The translations under genes were made by a program, and so were the position numbers. Shown in pieces: positions 1-6,085 of a stretch of DNA of 11,890 bases. The first letter of the stretch is position 1. Every line of letters begins with the position of its first letter. The DNA is from RGIG1828 sp045586905 (lineage in GTDB: Bacteria > Bacillota > Clostridia > UMGS1810), in assembly GCA_045586905.1 (NCBI GenBank), contig JAZNBF010000053.1:1-11890 (forward strand), written 5' to 3'. The notes beneath the pieces were generated by a model. That model was given only the letters and a program-made list of their open reading frames with translations. It was not told the origin of the DNA and did no database searches.

Positions 1-141
1 AAAATAAAATCATTTCCATTATTTTTGTGCGATTTTAATTGGTGGCGCAGAAGATTTCTGCGCGTCGCCAATGGCACAAAGCTTACGAAGAAAAGCCGAC
101 AGCTGAAATCAAGCGAAAGAGAGGGGTTTCAGGGGAGAACT
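1..141 (+). repeat. Left copy of 141-bp perfect terminal direct repeat
   Basis: Bases 1-141 are identical, base for base, to 11750-11890. The repeat holds most of the L structured core: its loop (about 5-22), the right arm of stem 1 (23-36), the compound hairpin 38-72 and the flank up to the first GC-rich unit. The left arm of stem 1 is cut off by the window edge and appears only in the right copy, so position 1 is not a natural element boundary. The exact match suggests that the two ends overlap and that the molecule or assembly graph closes into a loop. Confidence 0.97.
38..72 (+). repeat. Compound hairpin 2 of the L core (left copy)
   Basis: An outer stem ATTGG (38-42) pairs with CCAAT (68-72). 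After a small asymmetric internal loop, an inner 8-bp stem GCGCAGAA (45-52) pairs with TTCTGCGC (56-63) around a GAT triloop. The shape (outer 5-6 bp, internal loop, 8-bp inner stem, 3-nt loop starting GA) is the same as in repeats A and B read on the opposite strand, though no stem base is conserved. The same hairpin recurs at 11787-11821. Confidence 0.85.
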
Positions 142-388
142 CCTCCCCTGAGAAGGGTTCGGGGACTTCTCTTCCCGAAAACCAAACGAGGGGTTTCAGG
201 GGAGAACTCCTCCCCTGAGAAGAGTTCGGGGACTTCTCTTCCCGAGAAACAAACGAGGGGTTTCAGGGGAGATCTCCTCCCCTGAGAAGGGTTCGGGGAC
301 TTCTCTTCCCGAAAACCAAACGAGGGGTTTGGGGGGAGATCTCCTCCCCTGAGAAGAGTTTGGAGACTTCTCCCCCTTAAGAAAGTTT
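121..388 (+). repeat. Tandem array of four 67-bp GC-rich hairpin units
   Basis: Units start at 121, 188, 255 and 322, each exactly 67 bp apart; the fourth diverges after about 355. Each unit begins GAGGGGTTT and carries a hairpin of TCAGGGGAG, a 5-base loop, and CTCCCCTGA (129-151, 196-218, 263-285; imperfect at 330-352). A second, weaker hairpin follows, with TTCGGG pairing to CCCGAA. Units 1 and 3 share AGAAGGG while units 2 and 4 share AGAAGAG, and the unit ends alternate in the same way for units 1-3, which suggests amplification as a 134-bp dimer. The loop splits differently: AACTC in 1 and 2, ATCTC in 3 and 4. An inverted single copy lies beside mutS at about 10735-10780. Confidence 0.93.
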
Positions 389-422
389 GTGACTTTTTCG
401 CAAACCTTTTTTATAAAAAGGT
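385..422. repeat. Two small adjacent hairpins
   Basis: GTTTGTGA pairs with TCGCAAAC (385-405, one T-G wobble). Next to it and overlapping by two bases, ACCTTTTT (404-411) pairs with AAAAAGGT (415-422) around TAT. They sit between the 67-bp array and the large hairpin at 424-474. They may add to transcription termination or be the degraded edge of the repeat array; the sequence does not decide. Confidence 0.55.
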
Positions 423-423
423 C

Positions 424-474
424 AAAAGCAAAAAGCAGAGTCGCCGGGGGAAGCGAACTCTGCTTTTTGCTTTT
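424..474. terminator. 17-bp perfect hairpin, probable bidirectional terminator
   Basis: A 17-bp perfect stem: 424-440 pairs with 458-474 around a 17-base GC-rich loop. The stem is A-rich on its left arm and T-rich on its right, and is followed by a short T run on the plus strand (to 475), so it has the form of an intrinsic terminator on either strand. No gene lies between it and the rsmA terminator at 622-661. It could be a second terminator for leftward transcription, or the end of a short unannotated transcript. Confidence 0.7.
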
Positions 475-621
475 TAAGGATTTTATAAGTTTATGGAGAT
501 TTGTAGGAAAGAACTATTGTGTCTCTCCACGATTATAATAATACACCACACTTATTTACTCCCTGTGAATATATTGTGAACTTTTTGTTAACAACCAAGC
601 GAAACAGGGCGCTTTTTGAAC
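475..621. other. Gene-free AT-rich spacer
   Basis: I see no credible gene here. It holds a 6-bp inverted repeat TGGAGA/TCTCCA (494-499 with 524-529), the 10-bp palindrome TTGTTAACAA (585-594), and ATTATAAT at 532-539, a -10-like sequence on both strands without a convincing -35 element on either. The long plus-strand reading frame that starts here and runs to 1259 is the antisense shadow of rsmA. Confidence 0.5.
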
Positions 622-661
622 AAAAAAGCTATGAGATGTCGCATGACTCTCATAGCTTTTT
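622..661 (-). terminator. Intrinsic terminator of the operon after rsmA
   Basis: AAAAAGCTATGAGA (623-636) pairs perfectly with TCTCATAGCTTTTT (648-661) around an 11-base loop. Read on the minus strand, the stem is followed by a T run. It begins 5 bases past the rsmA stop codon, so it most likely ends the mutS-rsmA transcription unit. Confidence 0.88.
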
Positions 662-665
662 CTTT

Positions 666-1526
666 TTATGCAAAAATTTTGTTTGTAAGGTTTGCAAAAT
701 CTTCGATGGTGAGTGTTTCGCCCCTTCTTTGAGGATCTATGCCGCACTCGGCGAGCACCTTTGCCACATTTTCCTTGGAGAGAGGAATGTCGCCCGAGTT
801 GGAAAGTGCATTAAGAAGAGTTTTTCTTCTCTGGGCAAATGCAGCCTTCACCACTTTAAAAAAGCCTTTTTCATTTGTCACCTCAACGGGTGGATGCTCT
901 CTTATGTTGAGCTTTACAACACTCGACGAAACCTTTGGCTGAGGAATAAATGCCGAAGGCGGCACATGGGTGATGATTTCGGGCTCGGAAAAATAATTCG
1001 CTGCCACAGTGAGCGCACCGTAATCTTTTGTGCCCTCTTTGGCGCCAATGCGCATGGCAACCTCTTTTTGTATCATCACGGTAAGGCTCTTTGCCCTTGT
1101 GTGCGACTCCAGAAAGTGCATTATGATTGGGGTGGTAATATAGTAGGGAAGATTTGCCGCCACTCTCACTTCGCTGTCTGCGAAATGCTCTTTGAAGATT
1201 GCATCAAGGTCACATTTGAGCACATCATCATTTATTATGGCGAGGTTGTCAAAGTCTGAGAGATTGTCTTTGAGGATTGGTATCGCCGACGAGTCAATCT
1301 CCACTGCCACAACCTTTTTTGCCGCCATGCAGAGCCTCTGAGTGAGCGTGCCGAAGCCGGGACCAATTTCGAGCACACAGGTGTCTTTGTCGATGCCCGA
1401 GTTTTCAACTATTTTGTCGAGCACACCCTCGTCGGTGAGAAAGTTCTGACCGAGCGATTTGGAAAATCTGAATCCGGTGTCGGCAAGAATCTGTTTTATT
1501 ACCTCTATCGAAGCAAGGTTTTTCAT
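666..1526 (-). CDS. rsmA: 16S rRNA (adenine-N6,N6)-dimethyltransferase RsmA/KsgA
   Basis: Transfers four methyl groups from S-adenosylmethionine to the two adjacent adenosines in the 3'-terminal helix of 16S rRNA, a late step of 30S maturation. The 286-residue product has the family landmarks: SLGQNFL at 24-30, SAM-binding motif I EIGPGFG at 53-59, the catalytic motif NLPYY at 125-129, FIPQPKVSSSV at 193-203 and AQRRKTLLNAL at 231-241. Length is close to Bacillus subtilis KsgA (about 290). The ATG at 1526 is chosen because it gives the usual N-terminus (MKNLASIEV); a longer reading to 1595 would run into divIVA and adds nonhomologous residues. It starts 7 bases after the divIVA stop without a strong ribosome-binding site, so it is probably translated by coupling. 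It is the last gene of the unit, followed by a terminator. Confidence 0.96.
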   Translation of the reverse strand: MKNLASIEVIKQILADTGFRFSKSLGQNFLTDEGVLDKIVENSGIDKDTCVLEIGPGFGTLTQRLCMAAKKVVAVEIDSSAIPILKDNLSDFDNLAIINDDVLKCDLDAIFKEHFADSEVRVAANLPYYITTPIIMHFLESHTRAKSLTVMIQKEVAMRIGAKEGTKDYGALTVAANYFSEPEIITHVPPSAFIPQPKVSSSVVKLNIREHPPVEVTNEKGFFKVVKAAFAQRRKTLLNALSNSGDIPLSKENVAKVLAECGIDPQRRGETLTIEDFANLTNKIFA

Positions 1527-1533
1527 TTCACTG

Positions 1534-1998
1534 TCACACGCCTGTCTTTTCAAGATGCTCCTGAGCTTTTTCCAAAGACTTGACCTGCACATCAAATTCA
1601 GATTTTGCCTTCATCAGAAACATTCCTATTTCCTTTTTGAGAGCTTCATATTCACTGCCGAGAGTCTCAAGACGATCGTTTGCTTTTGCCAGAATGTCCT
1701 GCGACTTCATTGTAGCTTCACTTACAATTGTTTCTGCTTCCTTGCGGGCAGTCTCGGTGAGTTTTTCGGCAGAGCTCTGTGCCACCACGAGTGTGTTTTT
1801 CATGGTTTCTTCAATGCTTACATATGTTTCGAGTGATTTTGTGAGCTCTTTTATTTTTGCATTTGCTTCGTTGTAGCTTTTGTAAAGAGCTTCATATTCT
1901 CTCAAAATGTCTTCTTTAAAATCGTCTACCTCTGTTTTTTTGTAACCCATGGGAGCAGATGAAAAGCTTTTGCTTTGAATATCAAGCGGTGTTAACAT
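1534..1998 (-). CDS. divIVA: DivIVA family cell-division / polar coiled-coil protein
   Basis: A 154-residue cytoplasmic scaffold protein. The N-terminal segment MLTPLDIQSKSF and GYKKTEVDDF (18-27) are the typical DivIVA lipid-binding domain. A long heptad-rich coiled coil follows (about 28-150), including SIEETMKNTLVVAQ (61-74), close to the same region of B. subtilis DivIVA (164 residues). In that protein the family binds curved membrane at septa and poles and recruits division or wall factors. The B. subtilis membrane-inserting F17-R18 pair aligns here with P16-M17, a departure from that model. A good ribosome-binding site, AGAGGG, lies 6-7 bases upstream of the ATG. It follows ylmH by 19 bases, the usual sepF-ylmH-divIVA neighbourhood, but rsmA follows it here instead of ileS or lspA. 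Confidence 0.93.
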   Translation of the reverse strand: MLTPLDIQSKSFSSAPMGYKKTEVDDFKEDILREYEALYKSYNEANAKIKELTKSLETYVSIEETMKNTLVVAQSSAEKLTETARKEAETIVSEATMKSQDILAKANDRLETLGSEYEALKKEIGMFLMKAKSEFDVQVKSLEKAQEHLEKTGV

Positions 1999-2017
1999 TG
2001 TTTTACCCTCTCTTTTT

Positions 2018-2785
2018 CTAAATGTATTTTAAAATCTTTACAAAAATCCTGCCTTTTTTGGTCAGGGTTCCATCGGTATTTATAAGAAATTTGCCCTCGC
2101 CTCTTATTGTGACCACATCACCGTCCGACACAGCATAACTCCCTGAGTTTACGGTTTTATAGTTCACAAAAACCTGCGCTCTCGAGACAAGCTCAGAAGA
2201 AGCAGAACGCGATTTGCCTGTCATAGCGCTTACCACACAGTCAAGTCTCATAGAAGAAAGACTCACAGCCTTTTCTTTGTATTGTCTCTGTGGCAGAGAA
2301 ATTTCTGCCTCGTCCAAAACCTTTGTCTTTACCCCTGTGCCTCCGATTTTTGTAAGACCGTCGGCAATGTAGTCTGCCAAGGGCTCGACACAAAACACTG
2401 TTGCGCGGCTTCCGTCTATGCAGATGTCGCCCACACCCGATCTTTTAAGGCCAAGCGAAAGCACAGTGCCAAGACATGCCTGATGGGTGAGAGGCGATTT
2501 GTTTTTTGTGACAATTTCAACAGCTGCAACGGGGAAAGAAACATCCTCTTCGTCTCCGCAAAAAGCTGCAATCACCCTTTCGGCTTCGTCATATCCGCCA
2601 AAAAAGGTGACAGATGACGGTGAAAAAGCCTCGCCTATCTCCCTCGCCTCAAGCGGCGTGAGAAAATCGGTGAAAAAGGCTCTGCCCGTTTTTTCTGCTT
2701 TTATACAAAGGTCGCATGCGTGCGACAAAAGAGCTTTTGTTTCCTCGTCGGATGCTCTTGAAAGTATCTTTTTTCTGTCTGTCAT
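2018..2785 (-). CDS. ylmH: YlmH-type RNA-binding protein with C-terminal S4 domain
   Basis: A 255-residue protein, nearly the length of B. subtilis YlmH. The N-terminal part has the YlmH signature HQACLGTVLSLGLKRSGVGDI-like stretch at 101-121. The C-terminus holds an S4 RNA-binding fold (about 179-235) with SMRLDCVVSAMTGKSRS and ELVSRAQVFVNYK, then SDGDVVTIRGEGKF. In B. subtilis, YlmH is reported to bind the large ribosomal subunit and to be able to act in ribosome-associated quality control like the short S4 protein RqcP; applying that here is inference. The ATG overlaps the sepF stop as ATGA, with no clear ribosome-binding site, implying translational coupling. The membrane gene ylmG, often found between sepF and ylmH, is absent. 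Confidence 0.92.
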   Translation of the reverse strand: MTDRKKILSRASDEETKALLSHACDLCIKAEKTGRAFFTDFLTPLEAREIGEAFSPSSVTFFGGYDEAERVIAAFCGDEEDVSFPVAAVEIVTKNKSPLTHQACLGTVLSLGLKRSGVGDICIDGSRATVFCVEPLADYIADGLTKIGGTGVKTKVLDEAEISLPQRQYKEKAVSLSSMRLDCVVSAMTGKSRSASSELVSRAQVFVNYKTVNSGSYAVSDGDVVTIRGEGKFLINTDGTLTKKGRIFVKILKYI

Positions 2786-3240
2786 ATATCAAATTCGTCA
2801 AAAATGCCCTGAGTTTTGAGGTCGTCCGAAAAATCGCCCATGATGCCCATGTTGTTTGGCACAACCAGAAGGATTCCGTTCGACACTTTTTTCATGCTTC
2901 CGTCCAGAGCATACACAACCCCGTTCAAAAACTCAAAAATTCTGCCTGCAATGTTTTTGTCGAGCTTTTCAAGATTTATTACAACGGGTTTTTTCTGCTT
3001 GAGATGGTCGGCAATTTCGGGGGCGTCTTCATATGACACAGGCTGCATAACAACAACCTTGAGCTGAGCTGTTGTGTTGATGTTTACAACTCTGCTGCGC
3101 CTGGGCTGAGAGCCAAAGTTTTCTTCAGAAGCTCTTGCTCTGCGCTGGGGGATAGTGGCAGGCTCGGGAGAAAAATATTCTTCCTGCTGCTCTTCACTGT
3201 ACCCAATGGTGTTTTTTACCCAATCCATTATAGAACTCAT
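2782..3240 (-). CDS. sepF: Cell division protein SepF
   Basis: A 152-residue SepF. SepF binds the FtsZ C-terminal tail, polymerises into rings and anchors the Z-ring to the membrane through a short amphipathic N-terminal helix, here MSSIMDWVKNTIGY (1-14). A charged, low-complexity linker (about 15-55) precedes the globular SepF domain (about 58-136), which has QPVSYEDAPEIADHLKQKK (67-84 and on), VVINLEKLD and FEFLNGVVYALDG (102-114). The start is the ATG at 3240: a GGAGG lies at 3248-3252, 7 bases upstream. The in-frame TTG at 3246 would be only one base from that site and is rejected. The stop overlaps ylmH by 4 bases. Confidence 0.95.
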   Translation of the reverse strand: MSSIMDWVKNTIGYSEEQQEEYFSPEPATIPQRRARASEENFGSQPRRSRVVNINTTAQLKVVVMQPVSYEDAPEIADHLKQKKPVVINLEKLDKNIAGRIFEFLNGVVYALDGSMKKVSNGILLVVPNNMGIMGDFSDDLKTQGIFDEFDI

Positions 3241-3247
3241 TTTCAAT

Positions 3248-3252
3248 CCTCC
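3248..3252 (-). promoter_or_regulatory. Shine-Dalgarno GGAGG deciding the sepF start
   Basis: The strongest ribosome-binding site in the window (CCTCC on the plus strand). It is 7 bases from ATG 3240 but only 1 base from the in-frame TTG 3246, so it fixes the shorter start. Confidence 0.85.
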
Positions 3253-3265
3253 ATGTTTAACATTT

Positions 3266-3940
3266 TTAGTTAAAAAGTGTCCGTCCGATGCGAACTGTTG
3301 TTGCTCCGCACTTTACTGCTTCAACATAGTCGCCCGACATGCCCATAGAAAGTATACTCATATCTACATTATCGTATTTTTTGTCTCCGATGTCAACAGA
3401 TAATTTGCGGAGCGACGAAAAAACTCTCATAAGCTCATCTTCAGGAGCACCGAGAGGAGCCATTGTCATAAGCCCTCTTATGCGCACATTTTTAAGGGAA
3501 GAAACCTCCCTCACGAGAGCTTCGGCATCATCATAGGAAACACCGTTTTTGTTTTCTTCGCCCGAGTTTACCTCAATCAAAATATCCATCACCTTCGAAA
3601 GACGGGCACATCTTGCATCAATCTCCTCGGCAAGCTTTACAGAGTCCACCGAGTGTATCATGCACACCTTGTCGGCAATATATTTTACCTTGTTGGTCTG
3701 AAGATGGCCAATGAGATGCCATCTCACACCTTTTTTCACATCATCATATTTTGCACAGAGCTCCTGCACTCTGTTTTCGGCAATGTCGGTTATGCCCGCA
3801 TCTATTGCCTCGTTTATCTCATCGGCAGTTCTTGTTTTGGTCACTGCCAAAAGGAGCACCTCCGACTCATCTCTTCCGCATTCTTTGCAGGCCGAGGCGA
3901 TGTTTTCTTTAACTTTTCTGATATTATCCTTTATTGCCAT
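3266..3940 (-). CDS. YggS/YlmE/PROSC family PLP-binding protein
   Basis: A 224-residue single-domain protein of the fold type III PLP family (E. coli YggS, B. subtilis YlmE, human PLPBP), which maintains pyridoxal phosphate homeostasis and has no proven enzymatic activity. Visible family motifs: AVTKTR with the PLP Schiff-base lysine K35, AENRVQE (54-60), RWHLIGHLQTNK (73-84), HSVDS (96-100), IRGLMTMAP (154-162), LSMGMSGDY (197-205) and TTVRIGRTLF (214-223). It starts 2 bases after the upstream stop with a ribosome-binding site GGGAGG. Its place just before sepF matches ylmE in Bacillus. A bare family name is safer than a symbol, because yggS and ylmE are both in use. Confidence 0.94.
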   Translation of the reverse strand: MAIKDNIRKVKENIASACKECGRDESEVLLLAVTKTRTADEINEAIDAGITDIAENRVQELCAKYDDVKKGVRWHLIGHLQTNKVKYIADKVCMIHSVDSVKLAEEIDARCARLSKVMDILIEVNSGEENKNGVSYDDAEALVREVSSLKNVRIRGLMTMAPLGAPEDELMRVFSSLRKLSVDIGDKKYDNVDMSILSMGMSGDYVEAVKCGATTVRIGRTLFN

Positions 3941-3942
3941 GT

Positions 3943-5133
3943 TTATCCCTCCCAGTCGGTGACAATTTCGTCATAGAGAAGAAGTGCATTTGCCTTGAGG
4001 TTGTCCATCTTTGCAATGGCTATTTTGTCATCTTTATATATAACATCAATTTCTCTGAATTTCACGCCTGCGTCGGTGCGCACATACACGCCCGTCTTGT
4101 CATCCTTTACATGAACTGCTCCAAGAGGTATTTTAAAGCCGGTATAGCTGCTTCTCACTGCTTCGGCACTTATGGTGCGCGATGTGAGAAAGAGGTCGGA
4201 ATAGTCTTCTGTCATAAAGGTTATAACGCATTTGCCGCCCTCGGGCAGCGAAATATATTGCACACTTGCCTTCACCTTCTGCCCGTCGGCACCGAGCCTG
4301 AAGCTCACCGTGTCGCCCACGCCATATTCTTTGGCATCTTTTTCGTCACATGCCACGCAAAGCCACCAGCTTGTGTTGTCTATAAGCTTTGCAATGACAT
4401 TGTTTTTACCGTCTTTTGTATCGCCGCTGCCATTTTTGTAGGCATCGAGCTCCGATACTGTCATAGACATTGCCTTTTTTGGTGTCAAGATGTCTTCATA
4501 TCCGTCTATATCGGTGGAGAAAACTCCGTGTGCAGGGGAGATTATCTCTGTTTTTTTGCCGCCATATTCTCTTTCTATCTGTTGCTTTTCCATTCTGAGA
4601 CTCTCAAGAGTATCGGTGGCAACCTCAGTGTTGCCGCTGGCTGTAAGCTTTCTGCCCAAAAGAAGATTGACATCATCCTTGAGTGAGGCAAGTGATGTGA
4701 CATCACGGGTTGGGTTTGTGTCGATTATTTCTCTTATTTTTTCGCCTATTTGCTTTTCGAGCTTTGCAGGGTCCTCTTCAAGCGCTCCCACAGAGGTAGG
4801 CGACGAGTTTATCTCGGCTATTTTTTTGTTTATTTCAGCAAGTTTTTTCTTTTTTGCATCATCAATCTCCGAATCGTAGCACACTGCTATGAGCTTGCCT
4901 TTTTTCACAAGCTCGTGCTCCATGACCGAAAAGTCAAGCATGCCGCCCTCGGGCACATCGTAGGTCACATACTGCTCGTTTTTGCAGATTACGCCTTCAA
5001 AGCTTTTGGTTATCTCTATCGTGTCGAGCTGAGCTATTATCGTGCTGTTGTCAGCTTTCCAGAAATTTATGATGTTGTAGGTGACAAAAATTGCAACAAG
5101 TGCAAAAACTATCCATTTTATTTTTTTCTTCAT
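3943..5133 (-). CDS. HlyD-like membrane-anchored protein of unknown role
   Basis: A 396-residue protein with one N-terminal membrane segment (about 7-24, after MKKKIK), which should leave the rest outside the cytoplasm. The order resembles a membrane fusion (HlyD-type) adaptor: a first half of a barrel-sandwich domain (about 43-90, FEGVICKNE and ELVKKGKLIAVCYDSE), a charged helical hairpin (about 90-190), the second half (IISPAHGVFSTDIDGYE, 197-213), then beta-rich regions (about 245-300 and 330-390). No inner-membrane transporter partner is encoded nearby. It starts immediately after the miaA TGA, with a ribosome-binding site GGGGTGAT inside the end of miaA, and stops 2 bases before the YggS gene. 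Neighbours suggest an envelope or division role, but that is inference. Confidence 0.82.
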   Translation of the reverse strand: MKKKIKWIVFALVAIFVTYNIINFWKADNSTIIAQLDTIEITKSFEGVICKNEQYVTYDVPEGGMLDFSVMEHELVKKGKLIAVCYDSEIDDAKKKKLAEINKKIAEINSSPTSVGALEEDPAKLEKQIGEKIREIIDTNPTRDVTSLASLKDDVNLLLGRKLTASGNTEVATDTLESLRMEKQQIEREYGGKKTEIISPAHGVFSTDIDGYEDILTPKKAMSMTVSELDAYKNGSGDTKDGKNNVIAKLIDNTSWWLCVACDEKDAKEYGVGDTVSFRLGADGQKVKASVQYISLPEGGKCVITFMTEDYSDLFLTSRTISAEAVRSSYTGFKIPLGAVHVKDDKTGVYVRTDAGVKFREIDVIYKDDKIAIAKMDNLKANALLLYDEIVTDWEG

Positions 5134-6075
5134 TCATATCACCCCGTTTGCTGTGAGTATGTCCAAAACCCTTTCAAGCACCTCGCCCTGTGACGAAAAA
5201 TCCGAAAGGTTAACTATGTTTGCTTCTTTATTTCTGCCAAACCATGTGAGCTGGCGCTTGGCATAGCGGCGTGAGTCCCTTTTGAGTATGCTCACTGCCT
5301 CAGAGAGAGTGCATCTGCCCTCAAGATACCACATGAGCTCCTTATAGCCGAGTGCCTGCATGGCTGTGTGCTTTTTGGAAAGTCCCATTTCAAAAAGTGT
5401 CCACACCTCAGAGAGAAGCCCCTTTTGCATCATAAGGTCCACTCTTTTGTCTATTCTCTCATAAAGCTCTTCTCTGTTTCGTGTAAGAAAAATATACACA
5501 TATCTGTATGGAGAAGGCTTTTCTTTTGTTTTTCTGTTGTGCTCGGAGATTGTCTCTCCCGTAGTGCGATGGTATTCAATCGCCCTGATGACTCTTTTGA
5601 TGTTGTTTTCGTGAATGGAGTCTGCACTTTCGGGGTCAATGTCTCTCAGCATTTCGTGAAGAGCATGGGCACCGTTTTTTTCGGCAAAGAGAGAAAGCTC
5701 CTCCCTTATTGCCTCATCTGCCGATGCACCTTCGTTAAAATCGGTGTCTTTTATAAACGAATCGACATAAAGTCCCGTGCCTCCAACCACAATGGCAGGC
5801 CTGCCTTTTTTGAATATCTCTTTTGCACATGCCTTGGCGTCGGCGCAAAAATCACTCACGCTGTAACTTTCAAAGGGCGATATTATGTCTATGAGATGAT
5901 GGGGCACACCGCATTTTTCTTCTTCGGTAACCTTGGCAGTGCCAATGTCGAGACCTCTGTACACCTGCATGGAATCACACGAAATTATCTCGGCACCTGT
6001 TTTTTTTGCCAGAGCCACACTAAGCTCGGTTTTGCCGCAGCCCGTGGGGCCGACTATGGCGATAAGAGTGTTCAT
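5134..6075 (-). CDS. miaA: tRNA dimethylallyltransferase MiaA
   Basis: Transfers a dimethylallyl group from dimethylallyl diphosphate to N6 of adenosine 37 in tRNAs that read codons starting with U. The 313-residue product has the P-loop GPTGCGKT (9-16), the family motif DSMQVYRGLDIGTAK (34-48), GVPHHLID (56-63), GGTGLY (98-103), a MQALGYKE motif and the late RRYAKRQLTWF motif. The start is placed at ATG 6075, which has GAGG 6 bases upstream. The GTG at 6087 that opens a 317-residue version lies inside that ribosome-binding site. The mutL TGA falls within the GTGAGGA sequence, so the two genes are probably coupled. The order mutS-mutL-miaA is common in Firmicutes. Confidence 0.96.
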   Translation of the reverse strand: MNTLIAIVGPTGCGKTELSVALAKKTGAEIISCDSMQVYRGLDIGTAKVTEEEKCGVPHHLIDIISPFESYSVSDFCADAKACAKEIFKKGRPAIVVGGTGLYVDSFIKDTDFNEGASADEAIREELSLFAEKNGAHALHEMLRDIDPESADSIHENNIKRVIRAIEYHRTTGETISEHNRKTKEKPSPYRYVYIFLTRNREELYERIDKRVDLMMQKGLLSEVWTLFEMGLSKKHTAMQALGYKELMWYLEGRCTLSEAVSILKRDSRRYAKRQLTWFGRNKEANIVNLSDFSSQGEVLERVLDILTANGVI

Positions 6076-6081
6076 CGTTTT

Positions 6082-6085
6082 CCTC
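6082..6085 (-). promoter_or_regulatory. Shine-Dalgarno GAGG of miaA overlapping the mutL stop
   Basis: CCTC on the plus strand reads GAGG on the minus strand, 6 bases before ATG 6075. It shares bases with the mutL TGA (6084-6086), which favours termination-reinitiation coupling. Confidence 0.7.

Noticed and set aside
25..285. 86-residue plus-strand reading frame over the tandem repeats
   Set aside because: It reads through three 67-bp repeat units, has no ribosome-binding site and a repeat-derived composition (GFQGE/SSPEK-like words); the period of 67 is not a multiple of three, so units are read in changing frames.
585..594. TTGTTAACAA as a DnaA box or replication origin
   Set aside because: Single site, three mismatches to the DnaA consensus, and no replication gene nearby.
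519..1259. 246-residue plus-strand reading frame
   Set aside because: Antisense shadow of rsmA and its terminator region; cysteine-, histidine- and phenylalanine-rich translation with no recognisable family.
3244..3246. TTG start giving SepF two more residues
   Set aside because: Only one base from the GGAGG; the ATG at 3240 has ideal 7-base spacing.
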